This document shows, piece after piece, positions 55,301 to 64,000 of a stretch of DNA of 64,000 nt. The position numbers and the translations under genes are program-made. The stretch comes from Alnus glutinosa (Eukaryota; Streptophyta; Magnoliopsida; Fagales; Betulaceae): contig NC_084897.1 of assembly GCF_958979055.1 (NCBI RefSeq), positions 19,135,628 through 19,199,627 of the forward strand, read 5' to 3'. Position 1 is the first letter of the stretch. Each line of letters starts with the position of its first letter. The notes beneath the pieces were generated by a model. That model worked only from the letters and a program-made list of their open reading frames with translations. It did not search any database and was not told the DNA's origin.

Positions 55301-57589
55301 CCTGATTCATTACAAAATACCATGGGAAATTACTAATATCAAATTAATGATCTTCAAAAATTTAAAACTGGTTTTATTAATTTATCATTGAGCTTGCATC
55401 TTCATGATTTGTTTAGTTTGAATGTCATTATATTATATGCTTTTGTTCTCTGGTTAATTTTTCAAATGAGAGTAATCTGTGTTTTTGGTTTTTGTGTTTG
55501 TGCATTCTCATAATACACAACAGGTAGCTGAAAAACTGATGATTATGCATGAAGAATGTTTGGAAGGGAATTTTAAGTCTATTGAAAACCTAAGGAAAGT
55601 TTCCGCTCATCATGTCAGACAGGTAATTATATCCCCCCCCCCCCCCCCCCCAAAAAAAAAAAAAAAAAGAAAAGAAAAAAAAAAAGAAAAAGAAAAGAAA
55701 GGAAATATATATATATATATATATTAGTGCTGTTAACCTAGGTCCTAGTGAGATGGTGGGAAATTTTTTAATCGAACTTGAAACATATCAAAAAGAGGTG
55801 CATTAGTTAATATAATGTAGGCAATTTTGTGTTATACTCCTTCCAAAATAAATGCCTTTCTTTCTTTTTTGATACAATGATACTACCCAAAATAAGTTGC
55901 CACTTTCTGAAAGTTGAAGCAATCATCTTTTTAAAATTTCCATGTTACCCTTACTTTTTTATTTTATTTTTTTGAAAAAAAAAAAAGAAAAAAAAAAAAA
56001 GAAAAGAAAGAAAGAAGAAAAGAAAGAAAGATGATGGCCTGTTGATGGTGTTTTCTGCAGATTGCTTTTCTGTTTGTTGTTGTTTGCTGCTATGCAGATC
56101 TGGTTTTCTGTGGGAGGGGGTTGTGTGTGTATTTGGTTATTGTTTGTTGCATGTGGTAGTGGTTTAGCAGGTTCTTTTTCTGTTCAAGTAGTTTCCTTGC
56201 TTGGGGATTGTCCTATGCAGGATTTGTATCCAGTTTTAACTGGAGTTTAAGGATGTTGAGTTTTGAGCTTATGAAGGGTTTTTATTCATCTAAAAAAAGA
56301 AAAGAAAGAAAGAAGAAAGTTCATTAAAATTCATGCCCACCCCTTTCTTTTATTTTCTTTTTTCTTTTGATAACTGGGGTATCCGGAGCTTTGCCTCGAC
56401 TAGATCAAAGCGCCCCCTCTACATGGGTTGGGTAAAGCTTGGGCTTTCGCCTGCGGGCATGGCCCAAATGAATTGTTTGTACTCAAGGGTCGAACCTTAG
56501 ACCTAATGCTTCATGATGCCCACCCCTAATTCAAAGGAAATTTGAATTAGAAACAGTACATATAAACTGGGACAGTAGAGGTAGTATATTTTAAGTCTTT
56601 AATTTCTTTTATTATATATTACAACATTATGTCAATGGCCTCTTGAGCAAAATGGCACCTCCATACCCCATAAGCACGGGTGGTGGTGACATCAGGGGTT
56701 CAAGTCTTATGGATTGTATTAGTTGCTTATAAAAATAAAGAAGTCATAAGATCTGGTCAAGAATTTTCAAATGGCCCTGCCTTACAATATTAGACAACCT
56801 ATTATGCTACTACTTGATGGGAGTATCCTGTCACAATTAGAATATTTTGATATCACTCACCTATTCATAGTCGTTAAATTTTTATTTTTATTTTTCCTAT
56901 AGGAGACTGTGTAGTGGCCTTTTTCCCTTGAAGGATGGCTTATTTTACTTTGTCAAAAACTGTTCTAGTGTTCAATGAACTGTGAGTCAAATATTAATAG
57001 TGATTCCAGTGAATCCCAAAGAGAGTTGATAGAAACTTAAAGTTTTGTTATGTAAGAAGAATTTATAATTGTTAGGTCTGGCATGTGAGCCATTATGTTG
57101 CAAAGTGTTGCAGTGAATGATGCCTAGACTATGGTGCTGGTGCGAAAACAAAAGAAGAAAAACCTAATTATGATGATGTATTATCATTTGGAGATTCTGT
57201 CATTTCGGTGTACAATCATGTTTGGTGGAAAGTGTAATATGTTTTTCTTTTTTGGTCATTGAGAGCCCCAAAAACCATGAATCAATGGTGTGATGTGTTG
57301 TCGAAAATTCAGAAGTTGGAATGACAAATTTTAGATTTAAAACCAGGTTGTGAATGATGATGACGATGAAGATGTTGGTGGAGATGATGGAAATGATAAT
57401 GATGATTCATCATCAGCTATGATGCCGGATGATTCATCAAATATGATGCTTGATGCACCGGATCAGTCGCTGTCAAATTCAAGTCCAATAGATATGCCAG
57501 TCAATGACCTCAGACCCAAGGTGGCAACTGAAGCAGAAGATGGATGGGTCCAAGTTGCACGCAGACGAAATAGAGGTAAAAGAAATTAG
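52347..57589 (+). CDS. TSR2: Pre-rRNA-processing protein TSR2 homolog
   Basis: TSR2 is the chaperone that delivers ribosomal protein eS26 to pre-40S particles and is needed for 20S pre-rRNA processing. Exons 52347-52536, 53282-53370, 55524-55622 and 57347-57589 (TAG) join with matching phases, giving 206 residues, the family length. Visible features: REGIGLVFSKWWALQMAVQN with EWGGPDSGRKADQLASDIIS (TSR2 core), then WFTQSREPLYIDDLENMLHQ, the helical EDGSAEEVAEKLMIMHEECL, and an acidic Asp-rich stretch (NDDDDEDVGGDDGNDNDD) before the conserved end EDGWVQVARRRNRGKRN. I chose ATG 52347 (MDVDRPRELS); there is no earlier in-frame ATG nearby. Intron 2 holds two LINE fragments and a probable DNA-transposon relic; intron 3 holds a SINE. 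The reading frame is intact. Confidence 0.95.
53516..53623 (-). mobile_element. 108-bp LINE 3'-end insertion in TSR2 intron 2
   Basis: Bounded by a perfect 19-bp duplication ATGTCTTTCCATTTGACTT (53497-53515, 53624-53642). It contains only the reversed poly(A), GATAAGTAAAG, the GCGCAAAGGGGCGC hairpin and ~60 bases of 3' UTR of the local LINE family. A strongly 5'-truncated, fairly young insertion. Confidence 0.93.
53697..54120 (-). mobile_element. LINE 3' fragment (3' UTR and zf-RVT end), TSR2 intron 2
   Basis: Reversed tail TTTTTTTTATAAGTAATAG, then 3' UTR with GTATACTTCTTGTATAC, and at ~53930-54120 the end of the zf-RVT region, with sequence matching the minus-strand LINE Y at 3840-3910 (reversed VMPLRVVDLF region). 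Full of stops. Right boundary approximate. Confidence 0.75.
54369..55190. mobile_element. Probable DNA-transposon relic in TSR2 intron 2
   Basis: The left part has GGCCCAAAGGGGCCATGGCCC and the right part TTTGATAAGAATTTTTGGTTCCGTCTCTG, pieces that I associate with hAT-type elements of the TTF-finger group in plants. The middle is AT-rich with no readable protein. The assignment is weak. Confidence 0.35.
55635..55724. repeat. Poly(C), poly(A) and (TA)n low-complexity block
   Basis: Directly after TSR2 exon 3: a run of ~20 C, then A-rich sequence with AAAG units, then (TA)n. A second A/G-rich block lies at ~55973-56035. Confidence 0.85.
56345..56515 (-). mobile_element. SINE, 5'-truncated, 171 bp, in TSR2 intron 3
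   Basis: Perfect 12-bp target duplication ATGCCCACCCCT (56333-56344 and 56516-56527). On the minus strand it has the RNA polymerase III B box GGTTCGACCC (56496-56487) near its start and ends in a pyrimidine-poor A-rich tail (reversed at 56345-56365). The A box is missing, so the copy is 5'-truncated. A related B-box motif occurs at ~42430. tRNA-derived SINE (inference from the B box). Confidence 0.78.
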
Positions 57590-58390
57590 CTAGGTTGAAA
57601 CAATGTACCTGTAATACCTTTTCAGTAAGTATGCCAAGTACCCTTTCAGTATATCTTCTCTTCTACTTCCATTTGCGGTTTCCCCCCACAACAGTATGAA
57701 TATGTATTATTATTTGTCGTGATAATTATTGTAAAAATTTTGGTTTGCCAATTTTATGAAGTTGTGGTCAACAAGTATATTGCTTTTTTCTGGACTTTCT
57801 AAGAACCTATAAAGCATCTAGAGAGATGGATATCCGATCATCTCTTGATGGTCGTGTTTCTTGGTTGAGTTTTTTCCGACTATGTTTAGTGATGGATTTC
57901 GGCTCCTCATCCTTGCCCCTAAGCATCCAAATGGAGGACTAAAGTTCGCTTCTTTTGTGTGCTGATTTGGAAGTGCAATCGTAGACAACTTTTAATCAGT
58001 CATTAAACCGGTTAGTCTTTCTATAAAAAATAATAATAATAATTAAAAGTTAAAAATTGCCATTAAAAGGCCGAAGGCTTTGTTATCTTAAGAGGTGAAT
58101 TTTAGTTAGCCAGAACTAACACGGTTTCAACCTACTATATATTATTATGATGGTTCATATTTACCCGACAAGCATTAAATTTAAATCTATCTCAAGCCAT
58201 ATGTTAATAAATTGACTAACTAGCTAATGGTATAATTAATATATGCTAACATGTTATATCACTATTAACTAACATATATACTAATTACATGTAGTTGGTA
58301 TAGTAATATACATTAACATATTGGCATGCATTTAGTATACTAAGTACTAACTATTTAATATATACACATATAGACATTAGACCTATGATA

Positions 58391-58471
<81 letters not shown>

Positions 58472-58895
58472 TATATACGAACAAGCTAACGCATCAAGTC
58501 AAACTTATACAAAGTACTTGTTCACAAACATTAATGGATTGAAGCTAAGTTTGTACATATTCAAACCAGTTCATGAGTAGCCTCCCCCTCCCTACATGAG
58601 GAAACAGTACTGCAAAGCATCCATGCATGCACATAAGTAGATCTGTAGATAGATATTAGATAAGACTCCGCCGATCCATCTAAGCCCCCAAATAAAGAAA
58701 TAATTAATACTATATATGTTGATGACTATATGATTAGCAACTTGCGGAAGGAAATTAATGAACATTTTTTCAGCCGCAGATATGCAAGACAGCAAGAGTG
58801 CTTTCTCTGTGAGCTGCGCGCGAAGTTTAGGAGCCCCTGCAAAGATTAACTTTTCCCTCCGTTATTATTATATTAGTATTTTATAACAGTTTCTC
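57590..58895. other. TSR2 3' UTR and intergenic DNA
   Basis: No coding match. AT-rich with an (TA)n-(GA)n compound microsatellite at ~58397-58466. The 3' UTR of TSR2 probably takes the first ~150-250 bases. Confidence 0.6.
58397..58466. repeat. Compound (TA)n(GA)n microsatellite
   Basis: About 13 TA units followed directly by ~22 GA units, 590 bases upstream of the GLOX start. Confidence 0.92.
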
Positions 58896-58907
58896 ATTTA
58901 TAAATAT
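58896..58907 (+). promoter_or_regulatory. TATA box of the GLOX gene
   Basis: TTTATAAATATA lies ~155 bases before the ATG at 59060, a normal spacing for a plant promoter with a ~120-base 5' UTR. The stretch between is pyrimidine-rich (CT repeats at ~59013-59025), as is common in plant leaders. Confidence 0.55.
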
Positions 58908-59059
58908 AATCACATTTTCTTTCACTCCATCAACCTACCTCACTCCAACACCAACTTTTTTCACACCTCCGGCCGGCGACCTAACTGCCACCAGCCCTCC
59001 AAAACTCACCTCTCTCTCTCTCTCATTCTCTCCGCTTAATTACCATATTACCCACCGAC

Positions 59060-61159
59060 ATGATCGCACTCTTTCTAATTTTAGCCTCATCCATTCTAAT
59101 CCCTTCCACCTTGGTTTTATCTCAAACGCTGCCAGCTCCATATTCCGGCGCGCGTAATGGCGAGTGGGAGCTTTTGCATGCATCCGTCGGCATATCTGCC
59201 ATGCACATGCAACTCCTCTACAACAACAAAGTCATCATGTTTGACCGGACCGACTTCGGCCCATCTAACCTCTCACTACCCGACCGCCGGTGCCGGAATG
59301 ACGCCGCCGATAATGCACTGAAGGTCGATTGCACCGCTCACTCTATCCTATACGATATCGGCACCAATACTTTCCGAGCTCTTACCATACAAACTGACAC
59401 GTGGTGCTCTTCGGGAGCTGTTCTTCCCGACGGAACTCTCATCCAAACCGGCGGCTACAACGACGGCGACCACATTATTCGCTCCTTCACCCCATGCATG
59501 GACGAAAACTGTGATTGGATTGAGTTTCCAAAACACTTAACCAATCGGAGATGGTATGCGAGTAATCAAATACTGCCGGATGGTCGGGTAATCATTGTCG
59601 GAGGGAGACGACAATTCAACTATGAATTTTACTCTCAAATCCAAGAAGATTTTACTTCATCATCCCCGGGAAGTACTTTCTGGCTTAACTTTCTACTCGA
59701 AACCGTGGATCAAAGTGAAAACAATTTGTACCCATTTTTACACCTTTTGCCAGACGGAAACTTGTTCATTTTCGCTAATACACGATCGATATTATTCGAT
59801 TACAACCAGAACCGCGTGGTGAAAGAGTTTCCTCGCATCCCCGGTGACGACCCACGTAACTATCCGAGCTCAGGCTCGTCAGTCTTGCTCCCTCTCGACG
59901 AAAATTATGGTAATGTTGTAGCTGAAATAATGGTGTGTGGCGGTGCACCACGATCTGGGTTCTTGCAGGTAATTTAATTATAAAACGTGAAATATATATT
60001 TAATTGAAATGTAAGGTGAATAAATGAGACAATTTAAACTGTCATGACATTGATTTTAATACAATATTAAAGTATCACTTAAGCTGATATATTCTATCAG
60101 GCAGCGGAATTTGGGAGCTTCTTACGCACGCTTTCCACATGCGGCAGATTGAAAGTCAGCGATGAAAACCCTAATTGGGTCATGGAAGACATGCCAATAG
60201 CGCGAGTGATGGGTGACATGTTGCTTCTTCCCAACGGAGACATCATTATAATCAACGGCGCAGGACGTGGAACGGCTGGATGGGAAAATAGTCAGGACCC
60301 TGTGAGAGCACCAGTCATCTATTGCCCTTCTGCGGCCTCCGACCAGCGCTTCTCAGTCATGTCGGCCTCGCCAAAGCCAAGACTATACCATTCCTCAGCC
60401 GTTTTACTACCCGATGGACGAGTTTTGGTTGGAGGTTGGTACATAACGCTAAACGATCCTTATCTCAAAAATTTAAGCTAATAGGAAGAGATGCTTTTAA
60501 TAATTTAATTAATTATATTATAACATACATTTCATCTCACACGCGGGTTTAAACTCTTTCTTAGTAAGGCTCAACACATAGAATATTCTAATTAAAATGA
60601 TGGATGAATTGTAAAGTTAGAGTTCGAACTTATGACATCTGCTCTGATAAACTAATACTGTATTAGATCATCATTTATTTCAAAAATTTAAGTTAAGTTA
60701 TGAATTTAATCATTTAATTATATTTTAATAGGTAGTAATCCTCATATACTTTACAACTTTACTGGTGTCGAGTTCCCGACTGATCTAAGCCTAGAGGCCT
60801 TTTCGCCGCCCTATTTAACAGCGGGCTACAGCCTGATTCGGCCGGTAATTCTATCACTAAACGAGGTTGTAAGGCACAAGGAATTTTTCACAGTGACGTT
60901 CACCATACCAGAGTATTTGACGGTGAAGGTTATTTCTGTGAGGATCATTGCTCCTTCCTTTACAACACATGCATTCTCCATGAATCAGAGGATGGTGGTG
61001 CTGAAGTTGATTGCAGTTTCACGCTTGACAAAATGTACCTACAATGCAACCGTGGTGGGGCCATCGACGGCTGAGATTGCGCCACCGGGGTACTATATGT
61101 TGTTCGTGGTGCATGCTGGTGTACCAAGTTCAACAGGTATGTGGGTAAAGGTGCAGTGA
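59060..61159 (+). CDS. Aldehyde/glyoxal oxidase GLOX-type copper radical oxidase
   Basis: Secreted oxidases of this family oxidise aldehydes with O2 and release H2O2, with a role in cell-wall modification and pollen development. Exons 59060-59968, 60101-60434 and 60732-61159 (TGA) join cleanly to 556 residues. Residues 1-22 are a signal peptide (MIALFLILASSILIPSTLVL). Then come the glyoxal oxidase N-terminal beta-propeller and a C-terminal DUF1929 domain. By alignment with galactose oxidase, the radical cofactor is Cys116 (TWCSSG) linked to Tyr166 (RRWYAS); the copper ligands are Tyr166, Tyr399, His400 (PRLYHSS) and His494 (FTTHAFSMNQR). All are present, so the enzyme should be active. The propeller motif LPDG(R/T) occurs at 122, 172 and 406. 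It has its own TATA box upstream. No damage. Confidence 0.95.
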
Positions 61160-61560
61160 TTGGGTTGGTGAACTGCTTAATTAATTGTAAATGCTAATTA
61201 GGGTCGTTGTTGCTAATTAAGCTTATTAGGGTTACTGTCCTATATATTTGTGTAACTCTTGAGGTTGGGTGCATGGAAGGTGTGTGATATATATACACAA
61301 TAACAGTTGGGCTTTAGTTTTATCAAAGCTAGACAGCATGTTTTGGACTTTGTGTTCTAAATAAAGCGACACGTATCCTTGTAAAAGGAAAAAAAAATAA
61401 AAAAAAATCTATATATATATATACACACACACATATCAAATACGTTCAAATGAACAGTCAAATTTTGATGTCCGGCTTACAACAATTTACAGAATTTACA
61501 ACAATTTACAGAATTTATATATATATATATATATATAAAACAACACAAAAACAACGACAA
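61160..61560. other. GLOX 3' UTR and AT-rich spacer
   Basis: AATAAA at 61361-61366, ~200 bases after the stop, is the likely poly(A) signal. (TA)n and (CA)n tracts at ~61410-61432 and 61516-61537, and a short duplication of ACAATTTACAGAATTTA at ~61480-61515. Confidence 0.6.
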
Positions 61561-61898
61561 ACATTAAGCATCAAGCTTCTCCACCCCCCAACCTAAAACT
61601 TACATTGTCCCAAATGTAACAAAATAAAGCACAGAAGTATAGATTAAGAAGAGTACCTTGAAGTGATGAAAACAAACCAAACTTATACATGCAAAATTAG
61701 AAAAACAAAACAAAAACAAAGGAAACCCCAAACTACGACACAAACATAAATTTTAAAAAAAATAATAATAATAATAAAAATAATTCTCTATTTCATTTTT
61801 TTCTTATCAGCAATGTTCCAATCCATCATGCTTTTATAATCATACAAAACATCAAATGACTTACCACCTTGCAAAGCATCAAGTTTGGATGAACTTAC

Positions 61899-62681
61899 CT
61901 AGGGAAAGTCATCATTGAATTTTAAGTGCGCATACTTGCGTGCTCCTGGCAAGGATTTTAAGTTATCCTTTTGCACAGTATCATTTGATGGCAATGGGTT
62001 GAGCTCATGAGGTGGCTGTTCAAACGGCTTCCAGGTGTTCACCACCAATCCAAGTGCACAATCCTTACAAAAATTCAAATCACAAGAGTTAGTCAAACAA
62101 GAGTCTAAAGGCTCATAAAGACAAGATATATCAGAGTGATCTTGCACAAGCGTTTCAACCAACTTCAGTTTATGGACATCTGCATCTTCTTCAACATCGC
62201 TAAACATATCATCCTCATCCATTTGAGGATTTTCAATTTCATTCTCCCCATATTGAGTCATTGAGTCAGAAAAATTTTCATTCTCAATATCATTCTGCAA
62301 ATAGGACTCAATTCTATAGAGTGCGTCTTTCAACTCCTGTAAATCTCGCTTGGTGTCTTGGTTGATTTGGGCTTGCTCTTTCATGAAGGCTTGTAATGTT
62401 TCCTCCAAGGTTTTGGTTTGCACTGCATCATCCTTAATATTGGCTTGAAGGAATTGGTTGCTGACTTGAAGATAGTTTTGGAATGTATCCTCCAATGTAT
62501 TTCGATGTGGTGGCACAAAAGGATGATGATTATAAAATCCTTGGGGCTCATTGAAAAACGAATGATTATTCCAACTGAAATTGGGGTGATTTTGCCAAGT
62601 GTGATTATACGCATGTGAGTATGGATTGCACAATGACCTTGGATACACACCTGAAAAAGGATTGCTCCACCAATCTTCCAT
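61899..62681 (-). CDS. Gag-like ORF of the LTR element
   Basis: 260 residues from ATG 62681. N-terminal Asn/His/Pro/Tyr-rich part with NHPNFSWNNHSF resembles the C-terminal part of Gypsy/Athila-type gag. Residues ~75-135 are predicted helical or coiled coil (TLEETLQAFMKEQAQINQDT). An acidic part follows (DEDDMFSDVEEDADVHKLKL), and the end LPGARKYAHLKF is like the gag/protease linker LPxxLKYAYL of such elements. No CCHC knuckle or protease is present. The frame is open, so the copy is not old. Confidence 0.65.
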   Translation of the reverse strand: MEDWWSNPFSGVYPRSLCNPYSHAYNHTWQNHPNFSWNNHSFFNEPQGFYNHHPFVPPHRNTLEDTFQNYLQVSNQFLQANIKDDAVQTKTLEETLQAFMKEQAQINQDTKRDLQELKDALYRIESYLQNDIENENFSDSMTQYGENEIENPQMDEDDMFSDVEEDADVHKLKLVETLVQDHSDISCLYEPLDSCLTNSCDLNFCKDCALGLVVNTWKPFEQPPHELNPLPSNDTVQKDNLKSLPGARKYAHLKFNDDFP

Positions 62682-62757
62682 TTCAAAAATAAATTAAAAA
62701 TTAAAAATAAAATAAAAATAAAAATAACAGAAATTAAACTTAGTGTCCTAGACGCAA

Positions 62758-62775
62758 TCCACGGCAACGGCGCCA
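62758..62775 (-). promoter_or_regulatory. Primer binding site complementary to tRNA-Asp
   Basis: The minus strand reads TGGCGCCGTTGCCGTGGA, 17 of 18 complementary to the 3' end of plant tRNA-Asp. It lies six bases inside the LTR end (TTGGTCCAACA), where minus-strand DNA synthesis would start. Confidence 0.85.
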
Positions 62776-62781
62776 AAAACT

Positions 62782-64000
62782 TGTTGGACCAAAAAGGGTG
62801 CAAACCCAAGTGTAGGTTTTCGCAAGTAATAATTCTCGGTAAGTACGAGGTCGATCCACAGGGAATGGTAGATACTAAGTAAAATTCCTATTATTGTGCA
62901 AAAAAGTAAATTGAATTGATTTTTCCACTAAAAAGTGAAGCAATGGATAGATAATAAACTAAACTAAATTAATAAAAAGAAAAGTTAAAAGAAAACACTA
63001 AGGCTTCAGGGATCCACCTAGCAATTTATTACATATTCTTGAGACATAATATAAAATAGATCAAACATGGGTTGATTGAGAACTTGATTTCATAAACATG
63101 ACACAATAAATTAAGCATTCAAAATACTTTCGAAACATAACAAATCAAACAAAGTAAGCATTTGATATAAACAAAAATCATAATGAATCAAAATAAAGTT
63201 GTATCATAAAATTACTCTCAAATAAAAATCAACCCCAAATTTAATCAATAATATAAGAGTATCAAGAATACATAAAAAAACTAGGCTTCACCCCTAGCCT
63301 TAGCTAGAGATTTAGCCACTCAAACAATAAAACAAGTTTAGAGCCTCCATAACTGTCCTTGCTTCTTCCTTCTTCCTCCGGGGCTCTCTAGTGCTCTTAA
63401 GACCAAAACATGGTATTTATAGTGCTTCCGAGGTCTTTTTGGGTTTTTCTTGGTGGTCAAACTAAGGAAATAATCACATCTTGCATTGATTGCATAGCAG
63501 CCCGAGGATGGAAATAAATCAGATCTTGAATATGTGTGACTTGGTAAAAATCATGGAAAGAAATCATGTAAAGTCATTCTGATTTGTGCTCCACACGTCC
63601 ATCACCAAGTATATATGGAAAGAAAATCAACTGTGTATGGAAGGAATTTGCTTTGGAAGAAAATCAGCTTGATGCGGTCCCCTCGTCATAACACATCCAT
63701 TGAAATTCCAAATCAAGTAGGAAAAAGACTCCAAATCCGCACAGATTTGCGTTCTGTTATTGCGGGGAAATTTGGGCATAGTAAAAGTCTGAAACAGGAA
63801 AAACCTATTTCAAACTTATTTGTAGAATTTTTCATTAGCTTTCCAACGCCACCAAAATCAATACAATCAGATTTTTGAGCCGAAAGTTTTGATGAAAATA
63901 AGATGACAAGCTCATTTAGGATTATTTCCCTAAATAAAGGATTTGCCACTTTGTTGAAATCTTGGAATTTAGACGATTTTCTTCCACAGCCTTTTTGCCA
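62782..64000 (-). repeat. LTR (partial), right part outside the window
   Basis: The inner edge is TGTTGGACC on + (LTR end GGTCCAACA on -). A TATA box TATAAATA is at 63421-63414 on the minus strand, ~630 bases upstream of the LTR end. Over 1.2 kb of the LTR is in the window; its outer end is not. Confidence 0.72.
63414..63421 (-). promoter_or_regulatory. LTR TATA box
   Basis: TATAAATA on the minus strand, in the context GCACTATAAATACCATG, inside the LTR and directed towards the gag-like ORF. Confidence 0.6.

Larger units (their letters stand above)
61560..64000 (-). mobile_element. LTR retrotransposon (Gypsy-like, probably non-autonomous), runs off the window
   Basis: In minus orientation: LTR (62782 to beyond 64000), primer binding site (62775-62758), gag-like ORF (62681-61899), then a purine tract TTGGGGGGTGGAG (61591-61579) resembling a polypurine tract. 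No protease, RT or integrase lies between gag and the purine tract, so the element is short and probably depends on others. No second LTR is visible left of the purine tract; it may be deleted. The gag sequence style (PYSHAYNHTWQNHPNFSW) is that of plant Gypsy elements. Confidence 0.78.

Overview
This is plant nuclear DNA, most likely from a woody eudicot. The coding genes are split by short GT-AG introns, the intergenic DNA is AT-rich, and the encoded proteins are of plant type (MON2 homolog, LEA D-34, GLOX). About half of the window is transposon sequence, mainly L1-type LINEs. I cannot name the species from sequence alone; a rosid tree is only an impression.

Layout. Bases 1-12.2 kb are a nest of L1-type LINE copies (called X, Y, Z, W and V here) plus one PIF/Harbinger-type element. 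They lie just upstream of the first visible exon of a large + strand gene, probably inside one of its introns. From 12.6 to 39.5 kb runs the 3' three quarters of a MON2-homolog gene (trans-Golgi/endosome trafficking): 30 exons whose phases all match, giving 1231 codons plus stop. One of its introns (8.66 kb) holds LINE A, which contains LINE B, which contains a second PIF/Harbinger-type element carrying a piece that looks like exon 1 of CBSX6. Another intron (6.3 kb) holds two LINE derivatives that keep ORF1 and the 3' end but lack ORF2, and a Copia LTR fragment.

From 41.5 to 44.45 kb is a three-exon seed-maturation LEA (SMP/D-34) gene with ABRE and RY motifs next to its TATA box. From 44.78 to 50.94 kb is a 6.16 kb Mutator-like element (MULE) with ~230 bp terminal inverted repeats and a perfect 9-bp target duplication. 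It carries a decayed transposase gene on + and a decayed GRF zinc-finger gene on -. From 52.3 to 57.6 kb is a four-exon TSR2 gene (pre-rRNA processing, 40S biogenesis) whose introns hold short LINE tails and a SINE. From 59.06 to 61.16 kb is a three-exon GLOX-type copper-radical oxidase gene. From ~61.6 kb to the end is an LTR retrotransposon on -, with a tRNA-Asp primer site and a gag-like ORF; its LTR runs off the window.

The four host genes have unrelated functions and are independent transcription units, all on +. What links the window is one LINE family. Its copies share the 3' end CTTACTTATC-poly(A), a GCGC-loop-GCGC hairpin near that end, and an 11-nt overlap between the ORF1 stop and the ORF2 start. 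Target-site duplications allow the order of insertion to be read. The two ORF1-only derivatives, which resemble mammalian HAL1 elements, and a 14-bp tail-only insertion are the most unusual signals.
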